DNA of 5,168 bases from an uncultured Opitutia bacterium (GCA_903895475.1 CAITUF010000053.1:1-5168), one strand, 5' to 3'. Shown: positions 1-5,168, numbered from the stretch's first letter. Program-made: numbers and translations. Notes: generated by a model not told the origin, from the sequence alone.

Positions 1-14
1 AGTGAGGGTAAAGT

Positions 15-518
15 TTAGCGGATACGACGGACAGTGACGCGGCCCGCGCCAGCTTCGACAATGGTCACGGCGACGCCACGCTCCGCAAAGCCGTCGAGGG
101 TGATGGCTTCGAGCAGGCGGCCTTCCACCTCGATGGTGCCCGAAGGCGCCAACACCGTAGTGGCCACGGCGGTCTTGCCGATGTAAGGGGCGAGCGCGGC
201 GGGCGAGGGAACGGCCGCGCCATCGTTGCTACTCGCGTTAGTCAGCGAGCGCCCGACGCCCGTCTGCGGGAGCAGCCGACGGAAAGCGATAAATTCCAAG
301 ATTAGGAGCACCACAAAGGCCGCGGCAAAAAGCAGGCTCACGCCCCCGCCGGCCTCCGCCGACAGGTAGATGCCCGCGAAGGACACGACCGCCCCGAGGA
401 ACCCCAGGATAATGGTGGGTAAAAAGAACTCCGCGGCAATGAGGAGCAACCCTCCGAGGAGTAAACTAATGGGGAGGACCAGGGAGACTTCCCCTTGGGC
501 TGTCAGGATCGCTAGCAT
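15..518 (-). CDS. NfeD-like membrane protein with C-terminal OB-fold (short form)
   Basis: A 167-residue protein. It has three hydrophobic segments at about residues 11-30, 33-53 and 59-78, then a Ser/Ala/Pro-rich linker (about 90-110) and a small beta-rich domain (about 110-167). The tail carries the NfeD signature: IGKTAVATT, APSGTIEVEG, an 'A..LDGFAERG' block and a closing 'VTIVEAGAGRVTVRRI'. The segment AEFFLPT...LGFLGAV in the second membrane region is also typical. Family knowledge: NfeD proteins are inner-membrane proteins usually encoded beside flotillin/stomatin-like SPFH proteins and thought to act with them in membrane organisation or protein quality control. This copy lacks the N-terminal ClpP-class serine protease domain of long NfeD proteins, so it is the short type. 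A partner gene could lie past the left edge, where only 14 bases remain. No Shine-Dalgarno sequence precedes the ATG. The family call is firm; the cellular role is inferred. Confidence 0.88.
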   Translation of the reverse strand: MLAILTAQGEVSLVLPISLLLGGLLLIAAEFFLPTIILGFLGAVVSFAGIYLSAEAGGGVSLLFAAAFVVLLILEFIAFRRLLPQTGVGRSLTNASSNDGAAVPSPAALAPYIGKTAVATTVLAPSGTIEVEGRLLEAITLDGFAERGVAVTIVEAGAGRVTVRRIR

Positions 519-621
519 GCCATCAAATTAGGCTGGGCGGGGAGGTTATCCATACTTTTTTGCACCAGTATTCTATAAAACGGGGGTGGAATTCTCACCC
601 CCTCTCAACATAACCTAACTC
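519..621. promoter_or_regulatory. Divergent intergenic region between nfeD-like gene and CII-like regulator
   Basis: These 103 bp separate two divergent genes and must hold both promoters unless transcription starts elsewhere. An AT-rich patch at 546-580 includes TATAAA at 574-579, a possible -10 for the plus-strand gene. On the minus strand TAGAAT (complement of 570-575) is a possible -10 for the nfeD-like gene; the two overlap by two bases. No convincing -35 box lies at 16-18 bp from either, so the promoter calls are weak. Neither start has a Shine-Dalgarno sequence. A perfect inverted repeat at 582-602 sits just downstream of TATAAA, where the transcript of the regulator would begin. Confidence 0.4.
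582..602. repeat. Perfect 7-bp inverted repeat (possible operator or leader hairpin)
   Basis: GGGGGTG at 582-588 is the exact reverse complement of CACCCCC at 596-602, with a 7-base loop that contains GAATTC. It lies 3-23 bp downstream of the -10-like TATAAA and ends 20 bp before the ATG of the CII-like regulator. That placement suits an operator over the transcription start, for example for autoregulation, or a hairpin at the 5' end of the mRNA. On the minus strand the stem is followed by GTTTTAT, which has too short a T-run for a strong intrinsic terminator. The repeat is seen directly; its function is inferred. Confidence 0.5.
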
Positions 622-1152
622 ATGAGTAAGAAAGCCCCCTCCCCCCGCCGCACCCATATTAAAGAAGCCCACACCGTCATGCAGGAAGCCTTGCTGCATG
701 TGGGGGACTCACCGGCGGCGACCGGCGGTAAGAATGCCCAAGTCGCGGCGCATAAGCGGGTCGCCAGTGCCGTCGGGGTTTCGGCCTCGATGCTCTACAA
801 ATGGCGCGAGCCCGCCGAACGCGGCAGTGGCCACACCAATCCGCTCGAACGCGTGGCCAAGTTGGTCGCCGCCACCGGCGACGACCGGATCGTCGATTGG
901 TTAGCCCAACAGGCCGGCGGGCATTTCGTGCGCGATGAAGCGGGGACCGCCAGCCCGTTGTTGGCCCGTGACGCTAACGCCTTAGTCAAGGAGTTCAGTG
1001 TCATCATCACCGAGGTCGTCAGCGCCGCCGAAGACGGCCGGGTCCTGCCTGATGAATCGCAGGTACTCCGGACAAAGTGGAATGCGCTGCAGAAACGGAC
1101 CGAAGCCTTTGTCCGTGCCTGCGAAAAGGGTGCTTACGGGACCTCCGCCTGA
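622..1152 (+). CDS. Phage CII (CP76)-like helix-turn-helix regulator
   Basis: A 176-residue, probably cytoplasmic DNA-binding protein. After a basic N-terminus (KK..PRR), residues about 42-63 read like a helix-turn-helix: KRVASAVGVSASMLYKWREP, with 'VGVS.SMLYKW' as turn plus recognition helix. Residues about 75-104 (LERVAKLVAATGDDRI then VDWLAQQAGGHFV) match the 'L....L...TGD..I...LA...GG.FV' pattern I associate with the phage regulatory CII/CP76 family. The helical C-terminus (about 118-170) contains 'AAEDGRVLPDESQVLRTKWNALQ', a layout seen in chromosomal relatives of that family. No prophage genes are nearby, so this looks like a domesticated chromosomal regulator. Its target is unknown; the inverted repeat at 582-602 is a candidate. 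No Shine-Dalgarno sequence precedes the ATG, and the chosen start keeps the basic N-terminus. Def follows 44 bp later on the same strand and may be co-transcribed. A DNA-binding role is likely; the exact family is from memory. Confidence 0.7.
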   Translation: MSKKAPSPRRTHIKEAHTVMQEALLHVGDSPAATGGKNAQVAAHKRVASAVGVSASMLYKWREPAERGSGHTNPLERVAKLVAATGDDRIVDWLAQQAGGHFVRDEAGTASPLLARDANALVKEFSVIITEVVSAAEDGRVLPDESQVLRTKWNALQKRTEAFVRACEKGAYGTSA

Positions 1153-1196
1153 CGATTGCACTTCACCTCGGTGCCGAGACAGCTATCGAAGAGCCC

Positions 1197-1778
1197 ATGG
1201 CCGCCTATACCATCCGACGCTACGGCGACCCTGTCCTGCGGGCCAAGGGCGCGCCCGTGCGCGAATTCGGGGAGGCCCTCTTTGACCTCGGCGATGCCAT
1301 GCTCGCATCGATGCGCGCCGCCAAGGGCATCGGACTAGCCGCGCCGCAGGTCGGGCTCTCGCTACAGCTTTTTGTCGTCAACGTGCACGACGAAGACTTT
1401 AAGCCCACCTTGGACGGCAAGGTCGTGGACTCGGAGGAGATTATGCCGATGTTATTTGCTAATGCTAAGGTGACCGTGCCGGCGGGTGAAGGCGAAATCT
1501 ACACCGAGGGATGCTTGTCCTTTCCTGGTATCACTGGCGACGTCGAGCGTGTGGAAAAGGCCATCGTGCAGTTCCGTGACGCCGACGGTGCGCCGCACAC
1601 CTTGGAATGCGAAGGCCTGCTTGCCCGCTGTGTGCAACACGAACACGACCATTGCCAGGGGGTCCTTTTCATCGACCGCATGACGCGCGCGCACCAGCTC
1701 CTCACCGCCACCAAGGTGAAAAAATTGCAACGCGCGACGACGGCCGAACTGAAGGCCGCCAAGAAGCCCAAAGGCTGA
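1197..1778 (+). CDS. def: Peptide deformylase
   Basis: A 193-residue metalloenzyme that removes the N-formyl group from the initiator methionine of new proteins. All three family motifs are present in order: GIGLAAPQ at residues 44-51 (motif 1), EGCLS at 104-108 with metal-ligand Cys106 (motif 2), and HEHDH at 148-152 with His148 and His152 as metal ligands and Glu149 as catalytic base (motif 3). The N-terminus (YTIRRYGDPVLR) is also typical. The reading frame stays open upstream to an ATG at 1077, but that would overlap the preceding gene and add 40 residues unlike the family. The ATG at 1197 puts the 'GDPVLR' block at the usual distance and has a weak purine stretch (GAAGAG, 1188-1193) before it. 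Between motifs 1 and 2 there is a longer acidic loop (about 63-83) than in the E. coli enzyme, and the tail is lysine-rich. The formyltransferase gene fmt, a common neighbour, is not in the window. Confidence 0.96.
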   Translation: MAAYTIRRYGDPVLRAKGAPVREFGEALFDLGDAMLASMRAAKGIGLAAPQVGLSLQLFVVNVHDEDFKPTLDGKVVDSEEIMPMLFANAKVTVPAGEGEIYTEGCLSFPGITGDVERVEKAIVQFRDADGAPHTLECEGLLARCVQHEHDHCQGVLFIDRMTRAHQLLTATKVKKLQRATTAELKAAKKPKG

Positions 1779-1784
1779 AGCGCC

Positions 1785-2942
1785 TTACTTACCTGCCGGC
1801 TTAGCGGGCTCCTCGAGCTTCAGCACGAGTTGGCCGACGTCGGTCTTCTCGGCGCCGGGAGAGGCGCTGGAGACCTTGAAAGACTTCACGAGATTACTGC
1901 CGCCGTCCGTCGTGATATTCCAAGAGGCTGCGGCCGCCGCGGGAGTCGGTGGGCTCACCTCGCCGACCACGTCCGGCAAAATCTCCACGCTGCTCACGCC
2001 GATATTGCCGACACGCACGCACAAGTGACGCATTAGCGCGGCGCCCAAGGGGGAGCTCGAACGGTCATAGGAGAGGACCCAGTCACCCGAACCAGCGAGC
2101 CGCGGGATAAAGCTCTTCTCGTCCTTCAAAGAGATGGAGCCCGTGTAGACCTTCGGGAAAGCGTCAGCCGGGCCCGTCGTCGTGAGGTAGACCTCGGAGG
2201 CGATCACGCGATTCGTCCAAGCATCGGCCATGCGGACGAAGAGCAACGAGGCGGAGTTATCGGCCGTCAACGGGTAGACTTCCGCCCAAATGAGGGCGAA
2301 TTGGCGAGGCTGCGACGGAGCTGAGCCAGTAGACCAGGAGCCTGCGTAGCCATTGGCTGGCGCTGGCGACAAAGCCTTGGGGTCAGCCTTATTCCAAGCG
2401 GCGCGCAACTGCTCCGTCAAAGCGTTTGTGCGCAGGGGCTTGTTGCCTTCCAAAATCGTGATCGCACCGACGAGATGCTGCTGCTTGAAACCTTGGTCGC
2501 GGGCGATTTTCTGCAAACGCACCGCCGAAAGCGTCAGCGAGTAATTCCATAGCGTCTGCGGGAGATCGTTGTTCAGGTTCACGGTCTTCGTGACCTCGAG
2601 GTAGCGGGTACCAGCGAGATTCCGGAGGCGGGTCAGCGAGGGCTGGGCTTGATTCAGTTGATTCCGGCCTTCGTCGATAATCTTCTGGGCGCGGGCTTTG
2701 GCCTGTTCGGCGGTCTCCGCAAAGGCACCTTTGGATTCTAGACGCGGGGCACCCATGATGCTCATGCCCTGCTGCACACGGGCTTGGCCGAGTTCGATTT
2801 GGCGCACGGCACGTCCCCACTCCGCCCGTTCGACGGTGTTGAGGTAACGCGGCACCTCTGGGTCCGGGATCATGGGCACGGACGGAGGAGGAGCCGTTTC
2901 ACCGGCGGCGAAGACGACTAGGCTGGCAAACAGGGCTAACAT
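1785..2942 (-). CDS. Exported protein of unknown function
   Basis: A 385-residue protein I do not recognise. It opens with a short hydrophobic stretch (residues 1-13, MLALFASLVVFAA), then GETAPPP, which reads as a signal peptide with cleavage near residues 14-17. There is no Lys or Arg before the hydrophobic core, which is unusual, and no lipobox cysteine. Residues about 38-110 are helical and rich in Ala, Gln, Arg and Glu, possibly coiled coil (AEQAKARAQKIIDEGRNQLNQ). The middle and C-terminal parts (about 213-325) look like alternating beta strands (FALIWAEVYPL, ASLLFVRMAD, IASEVYLTTT, WVLSYDRS). A Pro/Ala-rich linker follows (331-339) and the tail ends KPAGK. The only cysteine is at about 308. 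It starts 8 bp after the HPr stop codon, so the two are probably one operon. No Shine-Dalgarno sequence precedes the ATG, and upstream in the frame there is a stop within 10 codons and no other usual start codon. The gene is real by length and spacing; an envelope location is inferred. Confidence 0.75.
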   Translation of the reverse strand: MLALFASLVVFAAGETAPPPSVPMIPDPEVPRYLNTVERAEWGRAVRQIELGQARVQQGMSIMGAPRLESKGAFAETAEQAKARAQKIIDEGRNQLNQAQPSLTRLRNLAGTRYLEVTKTVNLNNDLPQTLWNYSLTLSAVRLQKIARDQGFKQQHLVGAITILEGNKPLRTNALTEQLRAAWNKADPKALSPAPANGYAGSWSTGSAPSQPRQFALIWAEVYPLTADNSASLLFVRMADAWTNRVIASEVYLTTTGPADAFPKVYTGSISLKDEKSFIPRLAGSGDWVLSYDRSSSPLGAALMRHLCVRVGNIGVSSVEILPDVVGEVSPPTPAAAAASWNITTDGGSNLVKSFKVSSASPGAEKTDVGQLVLKLEEPAKPAGK

Positions 2943-2950
2943 GGGGTGGG

Positions 2951-3238
2951 TTAGGATTCGTCGAACTTACGGGCAAACAAAGCATCCATTTCGTCGAGGA
3001 GCGGGGATGCGTCCTTGCCCCTCACTGAGAATCTTAAGACCGAACCCTGTCCCGCCGCCAGCATCATTAGGCCCATGATGCTTTTTCCGTTCACGACTTC
3101 GTCGTCCTTGGAAACGGTGATTTCGACGTCCGGGTAGCGGTTGGCGAGGCGGACAATCTGGGCCGCCGGGCGGGTATGGATACCCATGCGGTTTTGGACG
3201 GTGAATTCGCGCACCAGGGCCTCGGAGGTTTCGGACAT
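2951..3238 (-). CDS. HPr-family phosphocarrier protein
   Basis: A 95-residue cytoplasmic protein of usual HPr length. The active-site loop GIHTRPAA (residues 19-26) contains His21, equivalent to the His15 that accepts phosphate from enzyme I, and the conserved Arg23. The second signature, VNGKSIMGLMML (49-60), holds Ser53, equivalent to the Ser46 phosphorylated by HPr kinase/phosphorylase in organisms that have it. Thr22 replaces the more common Ala after the active-site His. Relative to the B. subtilis protein the N-terminus is about six residues longer. No enzyme I, HPr kinase or sugar permease gene is in the window, so transport or purely regulatory function cannot be told apart. It is transcribed away from pdhA and is followed after 8 bp by the exported protein. 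No Shine-Dalgarno sequence lies close to the ATG; the last bases before it are pyrimidine-rich (CCCCTTTCT). The family is firm, and the symbol ptsH is withheld because a full PTS is not shown. Confidence 0.93.
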   Translation of the reverse strand: MSETSEALVREFTVQNRMGIHTRPAAQIVRLANRYPDVEITVSKDDEVVNGKSIMGLMMLAAGQGSVLRFSVRGKDASPLLDEMDALFARKFDES

Positions 3239-3282
3239 AGAAAGGGGTCTTTTCGCCGTTTTAGGCGATTAAAGAGAAAAGG

Positions 3283-3299
3283 GAGGGGGTACCCCCCTC
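3283..3299. repeat. GC-rich hairpin with palindromic core GGGGGTACCCCC
   Basis: GAGGGGG (3283-3289) pairs with CCCCCTC (3293-3299), giving a 7-bp stem and a 3-base loop. As DNA, 3285-3296 is a perfect 12-bp palindrome, so a dimeric protein could also bind it. It lies about 80-95 bp before the pdhA start. Its right arm is also used by the alternative pairing with 3318-3327. Confidence 0.55.
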
Positions 3300-3338
3300 G
3301 GTCAAGGCAAATCCCCCGACCGGAGGGTTCGCTTGACC
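3300..3338. repeat. Interrupted inverted repeat GGTCAAG / CTTGACC with inner stem
   Basis: GGTCAAG (3300-3306) is the exact reverse complement of CTTGACC (3332-3338), 25 bases apart. Inside, AA (3310-3311) can pair with TT (3328-3329), CCC (3313-3315) with GGG (3325-3327) and CC (3316-3317) with GG (3322-3323), leaving a GACC loop with small bulges. In RNA this makes a 39-nt hairpin in a pdhA leader; in DNA the outer arms resemble two half-sites of an operator. It starts at the base after the previous hairpin. The repeat is visible; which molecule uses it is inferred. Confidence 0.5.
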
Positions 3339-3378
3339 TTCCCCGCTAGACCCCTCCAATCGTCCCAAACGAACTACC

Positions 3379-4485
3379 GTGGCCAAGCCCGCTGTCCTCA
3401 CCCATCCGGAATCCCTGAAGAAGCCTGCCGGTCCTTCAGAATTCGCTAAACACCCCGTCAACGCGGCCCTCTCCAAGGCCGAGAAGGTGGCGCTCTACAC
3501 CAAAATGGCACGCATCCGCCATTTCGAGCAACGCTGCATTCGCACCTACCAACAGGGTAAAATTGGGGGGTTTCTGCACTTGTATGTCGGCCAAGAGGCC
3601 GTCGCCGCTGGCACGATCTCCCTCCTCGGCAAGCACGACCATATCATCACGGGCTACCGGGACCACGGTCACGGGCTCATGGTGGGGATGAGCATGAATG
3701 AGTGCATGGCCGAGCTGACTGGTAAGGTCACGGGCTGCTCCCAAGGTAAGGGCGGCTCGATGCACTACTTTGCCCCCGACAAGAACTACTGGGGTGGCCA
3801 CGGCATCGTCGGCGGCCAAGCGCCCCTCGGCACCGGCCTCGCCTACGCCGTGAAGTACAAGGGCCTGAAGGGCTGCTGCCTCGCCTACATGGGTGACGGC
3901 GCGGTCAACCAAGGCGCCGTCCATGAAGCCTACAACCTGGCGGCCCTCTGGGACCTCCCCATGCTCTTCGTCATCGAGAACAACGGTTACTCGATGGGCA
4001 CCTCCCAAGAACGCTCCACCGCCCACCCGGGTTGCTTGGCGAAGCGCGCCGAGGGTTACGGCATGGCCTGGGATGTCATCAACGGCCACGACGTGTATGA
4101 AGTCCGCGCCAAGACCGATGCGGCCGTCAAGCGCGCCCATGAGGAGTCCAAGCCGACGGTGCTCGAGATCTTCACCTACCGCTACTTCGGCCACTCGATG
4201 GCCGACCCCGACAAGACGTACCGCGATAAGGAAGAGATCAAGGGCTACCGCGAAAATAAGGACCCCGTCCTGCTCTTCGAAAATGAATTGCTCGCCGAAG
4301 GCGTGCTAACGCCCGCCACTCGCGATGCCATCAACGAGGCTGCCATGGCTGAGGCGGATGTGGCCGCGGTCTTCGCCGAGGAATCGCCCGACCCCACGGT
4401 CGCTGACATCACCAAGCACATCTATTGGGAAGAAGATAATCGCGGGCCGAATTCGACGAGCCGCGGTACGATCATCTTCGAATAA
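3379..4485 (+). CDS. pdhA: Pyruvate dehydrogenase E1 component, alpha subunit
   Basis: A 368-residue cytoplasmic protein. With PdhB it forms the thiamine-diphosphate-dependent E1 that decarboxylates pyruvate and passes the acetyl group to lipoyl-E2. Landmarks in order: KIGGFLHLYVGQEAVAAG (61-78), YRDHGHGL (93-100), GKGGSMHYF (123-131), GGHGIVGGQAPLGTGLA (139-155), the cofactor/metal motif from GDG (172-174) to NN (201-202), and the loop YRYFGHSMADPDKTYR (267-282). Phe270 stands where the human enzyme has His. The call is pyruvate rather than branched-chain or acetoin dehydrogenase by overall resemblance, not by a decisive residue. The start is GTG; the first 35 or so residues are a poorly conserved extension, and no ATG lies in frame before the conserved core except Met43. 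No Shine-Dalgarno sequence is visible. PdhB follows after 21 bp on the same strand, so they form an operon. Confidence 0.95.
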   Translation: MAKPAVLTHPESLKKPAGPSEFAKHPVNAALSKAEKVALYTKMARIRHFEQRCIRTYQQGKIGGFLHLYVGQEAVAAGTISLLGKHDHIITGYRDHGHGLMVGMSMNECMAELTGKVTGCSQGKGGSMHYFAPDKNYWGGHGIVGGQAPLGTGLAYAVKYKGLKGCCLAYMGDGAVNQGAVHEAYNLAALWDLPMLFVIENNGYSMGTSQERSTAHPGCLAKRAEGYGMAWDVINGHDVYEVRAKTDAAVKRAHEESKPTVLEIFTYRYFGHSMADPDKTYRDKEEIKGYRENKDPVLLFENELLAEGVLTPATRDAINEAAMAEADVAAVFAEESPDPTVADITKHIYWEEDNRGPNSTSRGTIIFE

Positions 4486-4506
4486 CCCCTTACCCGACCT
4501 TTTTTC

Positions 4507-5168
4507 ATGGCTGTCATTACCTACCGCGAGGCGCTCCGCGCCGCGATGCGCGAAGAGCTCCAGCGCGACGAGAACGTCGTCGTCATGGGCGAAGAAGTCG
4601 CGCAGTTCAACGGCGCCTACAAGGTGACCGAAGGGCTCCTCAAGGAGTTCGGCCCCAAGCGTGTCGTGGATACCCCAATTTCCGAAGCAGGCTTTATCGG
4701 CCTCGGCATCGGCGCCTCCATGCTCGGCATCCGCCCGGTGATGGAACTGATGTTCTGGTCCTTCTCCTACGTGGCGTTCGACCAAATCGTGAACAACGCC
4801 GGCAACATCCGCTACATGTCCGGCGGCCTCATCAATTGCCCGATCGTCATCCGCGGCCCGGCCAACGGCGGGACCAACGTCGGCGCCACCCACTCCCACA
4901 CGCCCGAAGCCATTTTGGCTTCGCACCCTGGCATCAAGGTCGTCTGCCCCGCTACGCCTTACGACGCCAAGGGCCTCATGAAGGCCGCCATCCGCGACAA
5001 CGACCCAGTGTACGTGATGGAGAACACCATCCTTTATAACGATAAGGGAGAGGTGCCCGATGAGGATTACATCGTCCCGCTCGGCGTCGCTGACGTGAAG
5101 CGTGTTGGCACCGACCTCACCATCGTGGCCCACGGCCGTGCGGTCATCACCTCCCTCAAGGCCGCCGA
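4507..5168 (+). CDS. pdhB: Pyruvate dehydrogenase E1 component, beta subunit (3' end cut by window)
   Basis: The first 220 codons are present; the family is usually about 320-330 residues, so roughly two thirds is visible, with no frame break before the edge. It begins MAVITYREALRAAM. It carries MGEEVAQFNGAYKVTEGL (27-44), DTPISEAGFIGLGIGASM (55-72), which holds the catalytic/cofactor-contacting Glu60, then FDQIVNNAGNIRYMSGG (91-107) and the loop RGPANGGTNVGATHSHTPEA (116-135) containing the conserved His of the 'HS' pair. These are the transketolase-like pyrimidine-binding features of E1 beta. It supplies the other half of the E1 active site with PdhA. The ATG at 4507 follows the pdhA stop by 21 bp; the spacer ends in a pyrimidine tract (CCTTTTTTC) with no Shine-Dalgarno sequence. 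An E2 gene is expected downstream but is not visible. Confidence 0.95.
   Translation, partial: MAVITYREALRAAMREELQRDENVVVMGEEVAQFNGAYKVTEGLLKEFGPKRVVDTPISEAGFIGLGIGASMLGIRPVMELMFWSFSYVAFDQIVNNAGNIRYMSGGLINCPIVIRGPANGGTNVGATHSHTPEAILASHPGIKVVCPATPYDAKGLMKAAIRDNDPVYVMENTILYNDKGEVPDEDYIVPLGVADVKRVGTDLTIVAHGRAVITSLKAA

Larger units (their letters stand above)
3239..3378. promoter_or_regulatory. Divergent control region between HPr and pdhA, with several inverted repeats
   Basis: These 140 bp lie head-to-head between HPr (minus) and pdhA (plus). Near HPr there is a short stem, TCGCC (3253-3257) with GGCGA (3264-3268), and a minus-strand TTTAAT (complement of 3268-3273) that could be a -10 for HPr; no good -35 was found. 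From 3281 to 3357 the sequence is built of G- and C-runs that pair in more than one way: a hairpin at 3283-3299, a larger one at 3300-3338, and an alternative pairing of 3295-3303 with 3318-3327. No Shine-Dalgarno sequence precedes the pdhA GTG, and no T-run follows the stems, so an intrinsic terminator is not supported. A pdhA promoter could not be placed. Confidence 0.45.

Noticed and set aside
560..579. TTGCAC (560-565) and TATAAA (574-579) as a complete sigma-70 promoter
   Set aside because: The spacer is only 8 bp, far below the usual 16-18 bp.
1077..1196. Upstream ATG that would extend deformylase by 40 residues
   Set aside because: The extension overlaps the CII-like gene in another frame, is rich in Cys and Arg, and is unlike deformylase N-termini; the ATG at 1197 fits the family.
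1771..1786. AAGGC/GCCTT stem between the convergent stops of def and the exported protein, as a bidirectional terminator
   Set aside because: Only 5 bp with a 6-base loop and no T-run on either side; too weak to call.
2389..2820. 143-codon minus-strand frame inside the exported protein gene
   Set aside because: It is a shifted frame of the same strand, rich in Arg and Pro, with no motif; the 385-codon frame has coherent protein features.
3283..3340. Intrinsic terminator in the HPr-pdhA region
   Set aside because: The stems are strong but are not followed by a T-run on the plus strand, and no gene ends into the region.
3261..3476. 71-codon minus-strand open frame between HPr and pdhA
   Set aside because: It overlaps the start of pdhA and the repeat-rich leader and has no family resemblance or start signal.
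3436..4194. 252-codon open frame on the minus strand, opposite pdhA
   Set aside because: It lies wholly opposite a strongly conserved gene and its translation is a low-complexity mix of Val, Gly, Ala, Asp and His, as expected from the antisense of GC-rich codons.
4306..5133. 275-codon open frame on the minus strand, opposite the pdhA end and pdhB
   Set aside because: Same reason: it is the antisense of two clear genes, is His/Asp/Gly/Val-rich and has no recognisable motif.

Overview
This 5.2 kb window looks like an ordinary chromosomal segment from a GC-rich bacterium. The best guess is Verrucomicrobiota, perhaps the Opitutales. That guess rests on the overall feel of the proteins: a mitochondrial-type heterotetrameric pyruvate dehydrogenase, an orphan HPr, a phage-CII-like small regulator, and the absence of Shine-Dalgarno sequences before nearly every start. 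It is an inference, because no rRNA or other marker gene is present. No tRNA, rRNA, CRISPR array, insertion sequence or prophage structural gene was seen.

Layout, left to right. (1) 15-518, minus strand: a short NfeD-family membrane protein with an OB-fold tail. (2) 519-621: a divergent intergenic region with AT-rich -10-like elements and a perfect 7-bp inverted repeat. (3) 622-1152, plus: a small regulator resembling the phage CII/CP76 family. (4) 1197-1778, plus: peptide deformylase, Def. (5) 1785-2942, minus: an exported protein of unknown function that converges on def with a 6-bp gap. (6) 2951-3238, minus: an HPr-like phosphocarrier, 8 bp upstream of the unknown gene and probably co-transcribed with it. 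(7) 3239-3378: a second divergent intergenic region, rich in inverted repeats that can form mutually exclusive structures. (8) 3379-4485, plus: pyruvate dehydrogenase E1 alpha. (9) 4507-5168, plus: pyruvate dehydrogenase E1 beta, cut by the right edge.

How the genes fit together. PdhA and PdhB form the E1 component that decarboxylates pyruvate, and a dihydrolipoamide acyltransferase gene (E2) may follow beyond the right edge. HPr sits head-to-head with pdhA and shares its control region. This puts a phosphoenolpyruvate-linked phosphocarrier beside the enzyme that commits pyruvate to acetyl-CoA. Def removes the formyl group from nascent proteins and is unrelated to the rest.

The window does not contain an obvious new multi-gene system. 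The parts most worth a second look are the structured pdhA/ptsH intergenic region, the CII-like regulator with an inverted repeat at its own promoter, and the uncharacterised exported protein paired with HPr.
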